A DNA stretch of 64,000 nt from Pomacea canaliculata (GCF_003073045.1 NC_037602.1:620001-684000), one strand, 5' to 3'. Counted from the first letter of the stretch, positions 32,101-43,622 are shown. A program made the numbers and translations. The notes: generated by a model from the sequence alone, not told the origin.

Positions 32101-34612
32101 ATTATGCGCAACAGCTTTGAGAAAAAAACATTGATACAATGGCGAGAGAAATGTGTGAGCTAACGGTTCACATGAGGAGGGATAGTGAGAGAGAGTTCAC
32201 TGATACATTGATACAATGGCGAGAGAAATGTGTGAGCTAAGGGGCGTCACACACTTGACTTCGGCTAAAGGTCCCGCGTGAAATGCCGAAATGAAGTGCC
32301 CCGCGCCGAAACGTCCGGCGGCGAAACTCCGGTCGGCAAAACGTCTGGCTCCGAAACGTCCGGCGGCGAAACGTCCGTCGGCGAAAAGTCCGTGTACCGG
32401 GACGGACAGACATCAAATACTGACGAGGAGAGTTGTCTTCTCTTCAAAGACAAGAAACTCTTACCAGAATCTTCCGCCCCTACATTTTGGCCGGTCAGGT
32501 CTGACTGCAGCACCAACAGATCTTTGTTCACCTTTGTTTGTTCTTCGATGATTTTGTCTGATCATATGAAGGTAATCTCACTGATTTTCAAGTATAGTCA
32601 TGGTAATACAAATTGCAGTTGATCAAGTTTTAGTAAGTATCCACGTGATCGGAACCAGACTAGACATAGCTAGTGACGACAGCTACTAATTCTACTGACA
32701 GACGTTGCTAGACTAACAGACACACGATGACTACTAACACACACACAATCTTGTCTGTCACTATCATTCTACACACAGTCACACAAGACTATTGTACATG
32801 GCAGTGTGGGGGTAGGGCAGGGGGAGTGGGTGTGTGTATGTGTGTGTGAGTGTGTACACCTGTGTCTAACTCTCTCGTCCTACCACACAGGTGGACTGGT
32901 GCTCTGAGTGCTGGCTTACCCTCTATGTTGGAGACATCGAGGGCATCGCGAATGATCATCTTAGCCATGGAGAGGGAGCAGATGACGAGCCTGACCTCAA
33001 GGAAGGGCACACCTGACCAGTAGAGCGGCGTAAAGCGTATTGACCTGATCTCCACAGGCTTCAACAGGTTGACCACCTACGGAACATCCGCGAAGGATAG
33101 GTCACCATGGGGTTTAAACTCCTGCGCAGTGTACAAGAGGCCCCAACAGCTTCTCAGACTAGTTTCTGTTAAAAGCTCCAGACATACACACCCAAACCAC
33201 GACACAAAGCTTTCATCTACAACAATTGACACACTACCTGACCCCACTTCCATGTGCACAGGAGCTCACCACAAAACACGAGCACAGGGCGTGATCCCAA
33301 CATGTTCACAGAACGACAACTTCTACTAAGACAGTTTTACAGCCACGTCATCAGCAAGTCACAACTAACCCTAACTCCGTCAGTAGCAAAAACTACTACA
33401 CAACTATTATACATTTGACTGTTAACAACTGTCTCACAACTATTACACAGCTGTTACACAACTAGCGAACAATTATTACACAGACATTAGACAAGTGTGA
33501 CATAACTAGGGTCAAATGTCAAATGGCTGACCCCGCCACTAGTCAACGGGTGTTCTAGCTTCTGCATCTTCCCCGTCTTGGTGATGTAGGTGACCATGTA
33601 GGTGCTCACGAAGCCAGGCTCTTGTTTGTAGAAGCCGTGTCTGAAGCCTGCTCGCCCACGTGTCGTCCAGCCCACCACCAGCACGGGCATAGCGAAGTCG
33701 AACTCCACGAACAAAGTTTTGTCGATCGACTCCGGCAACCTGCCCTTAAAGGACAGCGAGTCGAACTCCATGCTGCGAACCACTTCGCGTGTATCTGTGC
33801 ATGGTTTCTCTGCAAGCACACACACACACACGAATCCGCCTGTCAGCCATAGAGAGCTGCTATAGTCCCTCCACAATAGTATAGTCTGTCCTCTACACTG
33901 AGCATACGAGGGACATTCAGCACGCAGTACCCACGACACACGAGCAGCACACACACACACACTGCACGATGCACACACACACACACTGCACGATGCACAC
34001 ACACACACTATCATCCCATACTACACACCACTATTTATACACATTGCACGCACGCACGTGTGCACCCAGTCAAGCACTCACCTTTCGGTAAACCTGGAAG
34101 TCGAAGTTTGGGCGCTGGTCGTAGACGAACCCTGTGTAAGCACAAGACAGTGAGTGGTGTTCACTGCTCTACCTTCAAACATATGAACGTGACTCGAGTA
34201 AAGAGCTGAATAGACATGCACGTGCATCGTGGGTCTACGTGGTAAGTGTCGGGCAAGTCTACACCAAGGGTTACAGGGTCTCTAGAGGTAGGTCTACACT
34301 GAATGTGCAGAGGACATCGGCACCCATTAGGAGCTTGGGTCCCACCTTGTGACGGACACTGCGACAGGTGGACACTGGAAGTCCCCCATTCTCTCGCCTC
34401 GCCCCTGACTGGACCTTGGTGACATTTATGTTCTGGAAGATGTGAGTATGAATAACCCAGCAGCAGCAGTTTTACCAGTATGAGATGCTGTATTATACTG
34501 CCAAGGTCTGGTAAGACAGTCGCGTGAGCTGTGCTCGCCAGGACTTTCCTAGCGGACACCGTCAGCCGCACGTGCGACATAACGAAGACGACGAGTGCGA
34601 GTTTGAAAGGTT
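29192..34612 (-). CDS. Discoidin-like (F5/8 type C) protein with acidic helical tail
   Basis: Minus-strand exons 34,612-34,499 (less sure), 34,131-34,082, 33,807-33,532, 33,076-32,920, 32,557-32,465, 30,762-30,646 and 29,376-29,192 (stop). Every junction is phase-compatible with GT-AG borders. Exons 2-4 read FVYDQRPNFDFQVYRK, then KPCTDTREVV, PVLVVGWTTRGRAGFRHGFY and KQEPGFVSTYMVTYI, then PVEIRSIRFTPLYWSGVPFL and EVRLVIC. This pattern (Cys at both ends, W-rich middle, IRF.PL.W) resembles an F5/8 C domain but is short, about 125 residues against about 150. The last three exons are charged and helical (DKIIEEQTKVNKDLLVLQSD; EMDAMALKSDMKENVIEDAL; LAIEAAKAIEQEDYDEEEVV), ending YTITVYSI. Discoidin domains bind sugars, collagen or phospholipids outside cells, and that role here is inferred. 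The 5' end is incomplete: the first exon needs a phase-1 exon upstream. Confidence 0.65.
29381..30640. other. Last intron of the discoidin-like gene
   Basis: Contains a GC-richer stretch (about 29,740-30,345) ending AATCGCGAATCGTTACA that looks like foreign, possibly retroelement, sequence. I could not define ends or family. A short GAGGTGAGA repeat lies at about 30,385-30,405, and a CCAGCCAGCCAC tract at 30,600-30,630. No exon seen. Confidence 0.4.
30838..31437. repeat. Minisatellite, 39-41 bp x about 14-15
   Basis: Tandem copies of GTGTGACACACAAGTTGTAG followed by TCAGTACTCAGACAGGTGTA. Copies alternate between GACACAAG and GACACACAAG, and between ACTCAGACAGG, ACCCACACAGG and ACTGAGACAGG. 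It lies in the intron between exons 32,557-32,465 and 30,762-30,646 of the discoidin-like gene. Confidence 0.95.
31879..32392. mobile_element. Foldback element with arms of 15-bp repeats
   Basis: Two arms of about 90 bp (31,879-31,968 and 32,303-32,392) are inverted copies of each other. Each is built of about six degenerate 15-mers of the type GGACGTTTCGCCGCC. Variant repeats such as TTTCGGAGTCGGACGTTTTG occur in the same order in both arms, so the arms are true inverted copies. The 334-bp loop holds a direct duplication of about 37 bp (TTGATACAATGGCGAGAGAA... at about 32,132 and 32,206). No coding frame. It resembles foldback-type DNA elements; the superfamily is unknown. The right arm ends about 70 bp from exon 32,465-32,557. 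Confidence 0.8.
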
Positions 34613-34839
34613 CTGTAAGGAAGCCAGGTATAGACAAATATTAACTTTTTGTGCTTTAATGGCAACTGGTTTTGTGCAACTGCATTTCCTTCTGGATGAA
34701 AAAAATTGTAAACTTTTCCTTACTTTCCAGACTTAATAGTTTATACTCTATGTACAGTTTGTCTGAAAACTGAATCGGGAACCAATGCCGGGACATCGAG
34801 GATGGAATGACACTAGCTGACAGCAAAAAGGCTCCCAAC

Positions 34840-35290
34840 TTCTAAAGACCCTCACTACAAAGACCTGTTAGCAGGCACTAACAAAGAACTGCAAGACCTC
34901 ACCAACAGACTGACAGACAGTTCAAATGCATGTGGAGTGGAGACCAGCACTGAAAAGAGCAAAGTCATGATCCCTGGCAGCGGCAAAGCAGAGAGCTCTA
35001 TGACCGGGGTCATACTGGCTCCAAGAGGTCAGCAGCTTCCAGTCCTTGGTAGCCACCCTTTCGTAGGACGGCAGCTCCACGCCAGATATCCTCATCAGGA
35101 TCGCGACAGCAACAACAGCGATGGCTAAGCTGGATAGGATCTGGTATATCCATAAGGTAAGGTTTATTACCAAATACAAGCTGTACACATCCCTGGTAGT
35201 ACCGCTCCTGCTCTAGGACGTGAGACGTGCACTCTGCTCCAGTCATCCCCCCAACCGCAAGTGGGGTCAAGGGACGACTGACCTACCCTG
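34840..35290 (+). mobile_element. RTE-like LINE reverse-transcriptase fragment
   Basis: In broken plus-strand frames: KELQDLTNRLTDSSNACGVE, then TSTEKSKVMIPGSGKAE, then (other frame) DIRIRIATATAAMAKLDRIW-like text, then KYKLYTSLVVPLLL-like text. This is the RT region running from after the catalytic YADD into the thumb. No ends are seen. It lies upstream of the discoidin-like gene on the opposite strand. Confidence 0.7.
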
Positions 35291-35390
35291 GAAGCAGATG
35301 CTACATATAGAAAAAAAAAACCCCAGCGTGTCCGAGACGAGAACTGAACACAGGGCAGATAACCACTGTTTCGGTGGGTGGGAGGTGAGA
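35290..35390 (-). mobile_element. Fragment of the oligo-C-tailed SINE
   Basis: Matches the inner part of the SINE at 44,149-44,350 in the same orientation: CAGCGTGTCCGAGACGAGAA followed by CTGAACACAGGGCAGATAACC. Truncated at both ends, with an A run at 35,311-35,320. Confidence 0.6.
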
Positions 35391-35872
35391 AATAACACAG
35401 TTCACTGGTAAGATTAAAGTAGACCGGACATGTAGCGGCAGGTCTTTTTTGTGTTTAGTATTGAGAAAGGACATGTGTATGTGATACAGTCTGACCACAC
35501 GAGGTGCATGCCTGTCACGTGACATCGACAAAGTCTTTAGCAAAACATCCATGAAGCCTGTTTCCCTACTGACACACTTCTTTGCCGTCTGTTACATCCC
35601 TCCAACCCGGGTAGATAAGGTACCCTCAGGCTTGGTGAACAGCACAGTTGTCTTGCTGTTTGCTCACTAAAGAGTTCACAGGGCGAGTTTTCATATTATT
35701 TCCCATATAAAGAGTAAAGTGGGCGAGTTCTCCTGTCAGTGGCTCGAGAGAGAGGCTGGACCCAGCGGCCTGTACGTTTGGAAGTAGAGAGCACTAACCT
35801 GTAGACTAACCTGTAGATTACGGCACTAATCACTGGTCGACGACACATTTGCTGTCTCCCTGACTCCCCTTC

Positions 35873-36066
35873 ATAGGGCGGTTCTGTGGCACGACGGTCA
35901 GCGCCTGTCACTAATACAGTGGAGTCTGGCTGTCCTGGGTTCAGCTTTCGTCTGGGGCACACTGTTTTTTCTCTGCATGTGGCATCTGTTTACATGGCTG
36001 CCTGCCTTGCCGTGGTACAGTCTTAGTTACTGGTTCGGAGTAAAACACTAATCGCCCCCCCCCCCC
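35873..36066 (+). mobile_element. tRNA-derived SINE with oligo-C tail
   Basis: Plus-strand copy. The head is GGCGGTTCTGTGGCACGACG then GTCAGCGCCTGTCAC (box A-like), and the box B-like part is GGGTTCAGCTTTCGTCT. The body reads CTGCATGTGGCATCTGTTTA and the end reads GAGTAAAACACTAATCG followed by 13 C (36,054-36,066). It is homologous along its full length to the reverse complement of 44,149-44,350. The upstream part (35,696-35,870) is unrelated. Confidence 0.8.
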
Positions 36067-36069
36067 ATC

Positions 36070-36830
36070 TTACTCATCATACTCACCCATCCCTCCCCAC
36101 CTTCCATTGAGATTGGCCCCCACGTAAACACGTCTGTCTGTGAGTTGTCTCGCTTAGACCACCGGCCTACAGCGGCGGGGACAGCAAGTGATGGAGGCAG
36201 TGATGAGGCTCGTGCGAGGAGGAGACTTGCTGAGAGAGGTTCTCCTTCACGGGACTTTATAACAGGGCGGGGCCGCGTGTTACTGGGGTGAGGGCGGGGA
36301 ACTAGCAGGCAGAGATGAAGTCATCAGCACTACACAAATGCACGCACTGTCTCTCTACTATTTAGCAAAATAAACAAAAAACCGCAACAACAACAACAAC
36401 AACAAGAAACAAAACAACAAGTGGCAGGCAGAAGAATTGCATGCATGCATTAAATCACACATAAGCACAATCACAAGCCCATAGTATTGGCCGTACACAC
36501 CAGCGCACAGATCAACATTAGCATGAACTTAGTTATGATGTCCCTCCATCCCCACCCCTCACCCCCACCCCACCCCCCCCACACACACACAGAAGGAGAG
36601 CAGCACAAAGAGAGGAACAAATACAACAGGAGTAAAGATCAGGTGTCAACAGGCCCCGTGAGCGTGGCATAAACAAACTTTGTTGGTAAGTTGAAGTGGC
36701 AGCCAATGTGCATACTACACGTGTGAGTGGACGATACGAACAAGAAGCACGTGATCAGTGAGGCAGAGTTGAGTAGGACCAACACATCTGAGGACATTCA
36801 CACACTGGAAGATGGAAGTCAGAGACTGAC
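36070..36830. other. No gene seen
   Basis: A region with low-complexity tracts: an ACAACA repeat (36,385-36,420), an ATGCATGCAT palindrome at about 36,439-36,450, and a CACCCC/CACACA tract (36,545-36,595). No exon is supported. Confidence 0.4.
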
Positions 36831-36904
36831 CTTTCAAGAAGATGTCCGCGACAAACACCCGAAGAAAGAAGGAGGACTGCGACGAGCAGGCAAGCTCGAG
36901 CCAT
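36831..36904 (-). CDS. Signal-peptide exon, possible first exon of the discoidin-like gene
   Basis: Minus-strand ATG at 36,904 followed by MARACLLVAVLLLSSGVCRG and HLLE, a textbook signal peptide with cleavage after GVCRG or near it. It ends at a donor (AAAG|GTCAGT) at 36,831 in phase 2. It lies about 2.2 kb upstream of the first recognised discoidin exon and on the same strand. The next known exon expects phase 1, so either a small exon is missing or this belongs to another gene. Confidence 0.5.
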
Positions 36905-37480
36905 CGCGCGGCCGTCTGATCCACCCGGCTCCACAGCCAGTGGCGTCGTCTGGTGGTCATCCACCACCGCGCATCCCCTCCCTGCCTCGCCTCCCAGTGT
37001 CCTGCGGCGCACAGGCTTCCCTGGTGCTGGACCTCCTCACCCCACAGTCTCCGTGTGCACTGGCACTGCCCGCCACGCTGTGGCAGTCACAAGTGAGGTT
37101 GGCATCGCTGTAAGCATCAGTGTCAGTGTCAGTGTCAGTGATACTCCCCGCCACACAATGGCAGTCACAAGTGAGCTTGGCATCGCTCTAACCATCAGTG
37201 TCAGTGTCAGTGTGCAGTCACATCGCTAGCTACAGGCCGCTCATTGGCATTGTCATGTCCGCTGGTGTCGGCCATTCATTCCATCATTTGTGACGACATT
37301 CAATCTTTGACGTCATAGCGGCAGACATTGGGCGCACGCGCAGTCACACGTACACTCACGCGCCCAAAATGGCGAAGAAGGGGAGGACAAGGAGGAGATA
37401 GCATACAGCACAGCAGTCGTGTCGGCGGCGTGTGTGTGTGGCAGCAAGTTCACGACTTGAACACGTTTGTCGGCAGCTCA
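36905..37480. other. Region upstream of the signal-peptide exon
   Basis: Contains hexamer AGTGTC repeats (37,117-37,140; 37,196-37,212) flanking duplicated text (ACAATGGCAGTCACAAGTGA type, about 37,080 and 37,155). It may hold the promoter of the minus-strand gene, but no TATA box is clear. Confidence 0.4.
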
Positions 37481-37585
37481 GAATGTTTGTTGACAGAATG
37501 TTTGTTGACAGAATGTTTGTTGACAGAAAGTTTGTTGACAGAATGTTTGTTGACAGAATGTTTGTTGACAGAATGTTTGTTCGCT
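37481..37585. repeat. 15-bp tandem repeat x 7
   Basis: Seven nearly perfect copies of GAATGTTTGTTGACA, one with GAAAG, ending just 12 bases before snRNA repeat unit 3. Three of the six frames stay open, which explains the repetitive open frames there. I see no reason to call it coding. Confidence 0.95.
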
Positions 37586-37596
37586 GTGGCGTGGCG

Positions 37597-38925
37597 ATCA
37601 GAGGGAAATCGTTGCAATTTGTTTTCAAAAGAAGTTTGCACTAAGTGAGATTGAAAACTAGTGAAAAAGGCTTTAGATTGAAGGCGGCCCGATCACCGCT
37701 AAATAGCCCACAAATAGTTTGGGGTGGGTAGGTGCTTGCCATTTGTGAGTCATACTTACCTGGCACTGGAGGTACCTTGATCACCTTGGAGGTCCTTTCA
37801 GGGCGAGGCCTGTCCATTGCACTAGGGGCGGGTTGACCCCTGCGATCACCGCAAATGTAGGTGACTCGAGTGCGTACTCTATTCGTAAGGGGGACTACGT
37901 TCCCGCTATACCTGTTAAAAAATACAAAGCAAAACCCCCAAACCCTAAAGCAACTCTTGGAGACTTTCAACCGAGGATCCTTAGTGGTGTCACGTTCCAT
38001 TTCTTATCATCGTTTTCACCCATTAGTTTGAAACCTATGATATTTATTCTTGGAATCTTGCCTAACTTATCGTCTGTGCTGTGCTGGCCTATTCACAATT
38101 CACTACACGTACCCGCACTCACTTTCTTCGTGCAACACCACAATCTAACCAGTACACGTAAACATGTATATAGTCGTCTGCCGAGCTGAGCCTAGAGCGG
38201 ATCATCAGCATTTATAATAAAAACGGACTGCAATAATAGTTGGAAAAGTTGCCTTGTCCACAGTTTTTAATACAGCAGGCAGAAGATGATTTCAGACAAA
38301 ATGGTGAAAGGACCGTTTGCCGTTTGAGGGTGGAAGGAAGACTGTCTGTCGTTCCCTGAGCGAGCCTAAGCAGAAAGAGGAGAAATCTGGCAAGATGGTT
38401 ACACCACTTGGTAGCGACGCCACATAGCAAGCTTGGTTTAGCGTGGGACGAGTGAGAGGAGATGGGCAAGCGAAGAGCTGCAGCGTTGTAGTGGCACTCG
38501 CTCGCACTCACGCACATAATGAGTCTTGTACAGAAGGTTCAAGCAACAACCAGGAATTGAAAGAGACGGCTGAAGCCTGAAGGGACGGCTGACCGTCCGT
38601 TAGGAGTTAGATAAGTTTAGGTCGGCGGGGGTCTAGTAGCGGGAAGCTACTGCTACACCTTAGTTGTGGTCACAACAGCATGAAGCTCCACCCCTCCCCC
38701 CTATTTCACCCTTGGGCGTCACTTGCGGGTGCGTCCCCTAGGTCCTAGGACGCCCCATGTAGGAGAAAGGCTACAGAGAGAAATAGGCGGTAGGCGCCGC
38801 GGGGCGTCCAGCCGTGAGATGCCTGTTTGTTGTCCCTGCGGCCGGTAGGCAACCGGATTGTCAGGATCTCGTAATACCCTCGTGAAATGGCCAACCAGCG
38901 AGCGAGCCAGTGGCGGTCCACATTC
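37597..38925. repeat. U1-U2-5S repeat unit 3, truncated (U1 part only)
   Basis: Corresponds to unit 1 positions of about 4,403-5,703. It begins GGGAAATCGTTGCAATTTG and stops at GTGGCGGTCCAC, after which unrelated sequence follows. U2 and 5S are absent. It lies 25 kb from units 1-2. Confidence 0.9.
37752..37914 (+). ncRNA. U1: U1 spliceosomal snRNA, unit 3 (possibly inactive)
   Basis: 163 nt. The 5' pairing sequence ATACTTACCTGGCACTGGAG is intact and even closer to the usual TGGCA than the other copies. The U1A loop TCCATTGCACT and the ACCCCTGCGATCACCGCAAA block are present. The Sm-like site reads GTACTCTATTCG instead of GTAATTTATTCG, and the 3' stem-loop reads ACTACGTTCCCGCTATA instead of ACTGCGTTCGCGCT. 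These two changes argue for a decaying copy. Confidence 0.85.
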
Positions 38926-39224
38926 CTCCTAGTCGGCTATCTATATAATCAGATCCGTTCATCTCATCTACGGTTTGGGGCGTTTTGGTTACAATTTGTA
39001 GCTACTTTGGTGTTTGAAGCTCTATTGTTATAATAATGAGTAGGGAGAGCCATGGAGAAGACTCAAGGAAAATTGAACGGTTTTGTTAATGTTACAGGTG
39101 CTGGGGCAGTATGAATAGCAGTTGTGTGTTTACACAGTCGGTACATTTCAGTGGGATTTTCGGTTGGTTCGTCTGACTCGCTTGTTAAAGTTTGAAGAGC
39201 TTTTTTAAATAGGAGAACTCGTTT

Positions 39225-40925
39225 GGATGGAGTACTACTATCAGCAGACTGGGCGAGGTCTGCAGAACATGAAGGAAGAGGGGGAAGATGCCCGTGCTGC
39301 TGCTGCTTCCGATGATGATGATGTTGATGTGAAGGAAGTGGCTGAAAGAATCAGAGATGAGGGCTATGATGAAGGACATGTTGAGGACCTGACCATTGCT
39401 TCGGCAGAGGAGGGATCATACCTGTCTGTCCACCTGTTCCTAGACCAAAGCCAGCCATCTCTGCCCCTCCCAGTCTTCCACTTGAGGACCCTCATTCTTC
39501 TTTATCTCTCCCAGACACAGCACCATCCACATTGGAGCAGCATGCTGGTGTAAGTTATTTTTTAAAATGGATGGAGATTTGTAGTAGAAAAGTGAAAATG
39601 CCTGCTTCCAGCCTACATCGCTTGTTGTATTACCTTTGCATTGCTTTAACTATTGTCATAGGAATGTTTTGGTCCAGACAGTATTCAAGGGAATGACAAG
39701 GTACACAAGCTCTTCGTATACTTTTTCTCCATATGCAATTAGTAATGCTTCTTTCGAACCAGCTAGTAGTTTTGATTTTTCTCACTGTGGAATGACCTGA
39801 CTGTTTTTGACAAGAGGCTGAGAGCATTTGCGCCACGACATCAGGCATCATCAAAAGGGCGATTCAAGGCTGCCAAGAAAAGCTGCTTGACACCTGGGGT
39901 TGAGGTTACACAAAGGTACAATAACTTTTTTACTGTGTGTGAGGTTTTTTGTGACACTATTAGAATAGGTCTGTAGTTAGCTTACCCCTAACCCTTTTGC
40001 GGAAAGAAGAAAAATCAGATATGTGATCAACATAAAGATTACTTGAACTGCTAGCTAATGTGATGCTTCGTTGGGGAGAATGTTGGGCCTGCTGAATGGC
40101 CGAGTTACAATCGCTAAATGGAGGTAGGTGTATGGAAAGTTTGTCGCTTACGCCCAACGAATGCTGTGGAGGGAGGAAAAAGAGTTCGGAGGTGGACCCT
40201 CGTTCAGCGGGCAGATCGGGACATACGAGACTTCGTTCTGGAGAATCTGATGGTTATGCACGATACCAGCATGCGACTTTTGGGAAGTTTTAACATTTCA
40301 GCACATACATAGCAGGATTATAGCAGTGATCAAGCAAAAAACTAATAATAGAAAATGTTGCATGTCTGTGTGGTGATTTCTTGTAATGAGATTTCTGTTA
40401 CATAATTTTTACAAATGATTTCTTCCGCCTTACATCTTCCAGGTATAATGCTCGGTCAAAGAAAGGTGAACAGCAAGTTCTGGAAGATGGTGTCGGGGCT
40501 CCACTGCCTTATCCAACTTCTACAGAGTCTTTGCCTCCAGTTGTTGTGAGATCACAAGCCCTGACGATGGGAGATGCTCCACAGCATGACTCTGAACTGA
40601 AAAAGAACACAGCAGTCACTGCTACAGTAAGGTCTTGATTGAAGCAAGTGCCTGATGCCTTGTTGTCTCAAGCGCGTATGGTCAGGTCTATCTTCCAAAT
40701 GCTCTTGCTAAAGTAGAACCTGTGCAGGATTCTTCACCTGTGCCCTATTCCACCTTCTGGTACAGAAAAAAGCACATGCAGGAGGATGGAATGGAGATGC
40801 AGCTTAAAAAGAGAAAGCTGGGCACCACTTGTGACCAGGAATGACTTTCTGAAACACAAGAGACTTTTATGGTCAGTGGTGGTGCCAAGCCAAGTCTACA
40901 CAGACTGCAGAAGAATGGATTTCTG
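39225..40925 (+). CDS. Unrecognised multi-exon gene or element remnant
   Basis: Plus strand, four exon-like blocks: 39,225 to about 39,548 (MEYYYQQTGRGLQNMKEEGE then an acidic run, then a P-rich part in another frame, donor GTAAGT); about 39,815-39,914 (RLRAFAPRHQASSKGRFKAA then KKSCLTPGVEVTQ); 40,442-40,626 (YNARSKKGEQQVLEDGVGAP then LPYPTSTESLPPVVV, donor GTAAGG); about 40,688 to 40,925 (VYLPNALAKVEPVQDSS, then FWYRKKHMQEDGMEMQLKKR, and after a break FYGQWWCQAKSTQTAEEWIS). Phases of blocks 2-3 agree. The tail YRKK...C...FYG.WWC....EEW resembles a Cys/His C-terminus I associate with uncharacterised invertebrate proteins, but I cannot name it. Frame breaks suggest a pseudogene or assembly errors. 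Confidence 0.4.
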
Positions 40926-42019
40926 ACCAGTGAGCAAGGAGACCTCCCAACAAACCTCATTCTCATCCACCACCACCACAGTCCGCTATCCCTTTCTTTG
41001 TATCCTTCAACCCGTCCTCTTCTTTCTAAATCCCCCAGTTGACCCCAAAAGGATAATCCATCCCATCCCAGCAACCATCCGTCAAAAACCTCTCAGATTT
41101 CACGCACACCTGTCGCAGGTCAACTTCAAAAATGAAGTGTAAAGTTCGCCAACAATTACATACACACAACTTAACTGAATTCTCCACTTGGGGACAGACA
41201 TTATGCACTGAATGACACTGTCTCTGGGGACGAGCGACCACACTCGTGTATCAGACGCTGCCTCTTGGGGTCAGACGTTGTCTTCCTGGGCCACATGCTC
41301 CAGGATACCAATAAACTAAACAAATCACAAAACAACACAAAAACTCTTCATGGCATCATGGGTGTTGTGGGGGAGGGAATCGTGACATTAATGAAGCGAC
41401 GGAGTTACGTGCCCTTCCCACGGGTGATCACAGTCTCATCACAAACGTGGTTGTGTACACGAGGATGAGGATGGTCTGACGACTGAGGCGTGACGTCTGA
41501 CTGTAAGTTGTGTACGTCACCTTCAGCCACATCGTGCAAGTGTCGTCACGTGAGGGTTAGCATCCCCTATGCTGACGCATTTGGGCGTGTGTAACACGTC
41601 ATCTACAGTTCTACCATCACGTGCTGTGACGTAGATAGAACAAGTCTGTCCTGTTCAAACGCTTTGTAGAGAATACAACACATCAGCGCGGAAGATTCTT
41701 GTCAACATAATGGCAATGTTGACATGTCAACACAGTGCTACTACAGCTGACAACAACATTAAAACATGACCGTTATTATTGCAAGTGCACAGGTTTGCTT
41801 GTGACAAGTTTTTCTTTGTTTTTCTCAGGGAAAGAATGAATGGAGGATGGATAAATTTCTTCCATGAATGGCTGCTCGCTGCACTATTTTCGATTCGTTA
41901 AGAAATAGAATTGTGTAATGCTTACATACTTATAAAAATAATTGCTTTTCACAAATGAGCCATTTCACACACAGCTACACTGTCATTTTAAAGATTTATT
42001 CACAAAATTACTTTTGGTA
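40926..42019. other. No gene seen
   Basis: Spacer before block B. CAC-rich and mixed sequence. No RNA gene or repeat family is identified. Confidence 0.4.
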
Positions 42020-43622
42020 GTGCTTAGTCACGACCACGACTGACTTCGATGCATAAAAGATTCCATAAACTTCACAAGAAAAAAACTGGTTTCATTCATC
42101 AACTCACAGCACACGTGCTATCCCGACATTCTTGGTGGGTAACGGATGTCGTCTGCACAAAATTCCTTCAGAAATAGTTTGCGCTATTCCAAAGTTCAAA
42201 AACATGGGACTCAACAGTTCCAGTATTTTTTCAATGCATTTAACTAGAGGTTAAAAATACTTACAAGATCTTATTCAACTTCTGAATGTAACAGCGAGGT
42301 TTGGATCAGCCACTGAAACAAACAATTAAAAAAAACAACCCGAATTAATAATGTCTTGCAAATCACCACACCTCAAAATACATCTCCGGTGTTATTTGTT
42401 CTCCACATATCTGAGGTAGTCAGGAAAAAATGCTCATGGCTAAATCTGTAATATTGTTGGTAAAATTACCTCTTTATTGGTTTTTGTGATCTTTGACATC
42501 TGAAGAGACTTCACGAGGGTCACCAAAGGTGTAAAGTAGGATTCTGCTCATGTCATTGTCCATTCCTACCCTACACAGCAGTTATCTCCCTTGTATTCGA
42601 CTTTTCCTCTTGTGAGCTCCATTATCATTATCCTTTGATATCTCTCTCACACACACACAGACACAAGAGCAGACATCAAACACGACCACACACACACATG
42701 CAAGCGTCCACACGTGTATAAAGGCATAACAACAGACTGATGCGTGCACCCACAGACGTCTCCATGGCACCGTCAGCTCTGGATGCACAAGACTGGCATT
42801 CTGGTCACGTGAGCTGTGCTACGGAGGCGTAGAAACGAGGCAGGAAAACAAAGTTGTTTGCCAACGGTCTAGTTTCGCAACGACGATAAAAAAGAAAATT
42901 TGTTGGAGGAGGTGATGGTGGAGGAATGGAAGATAACTGAGACTATGTACTAGGGTGGTGGCTGCAGTGATGTATTGATGTAGTGATGCACAAGTAGTTG
43001 TTATACTGTGCAATACGTGCTGAATTAAAATGAAAATAAAAAGGAAGAAGTGAATGAATTGATATTTGCATAATTTTGTTGTTATTGCATATTCATTATC
43101 TGAGGACAACGAAACGTGTTCCTCTCCTGTTGTAAATGTTGTGTACCTTTATTCTTATTGCTACACATATATGTACCTTTACTTTATTGCTACACATACC
43201 TGTGCTGTTAGTCTACACTATCTGTAGAGCTTTGCGGGCCGCCCATCACCCTTCACACTTAACACATCACTAAACACGTCAGTTATGTGGAGACTTGTTT
43301 TTTCCGATGAAAAATTCAGAATGTAAAGTAACCAACACGACTCATGAAGTAACCACCCTGTGTGTTGACTACATTGTACGCAAATGGACAAAGTGGAGAA
43401 AAACAGTTTTTTTGCAACCGTCACCTTGAAAGAAAGGAGTCAACACCGAGCAGCGAGAATTTCTGACAGACTCTTGTGGTTCTGTTTTCTTTCCTTCCTC
43501 AATGTCTCACCACAGAGCCACAAGGTTTACCACACACATCTGTATATGTGAGTGTGTGTATGTGTGTGTGTACATGGAATGCATGGCGCAGTTGTTGTGC
43601 TGAGTGACGTATCCCCCCACAG

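Noticed and set aside
37450-37648. Repetitive open frames on both strands
   Set aside because: They are produced by the 15-bp tandem repeat, which happens to lack stops in several frames.
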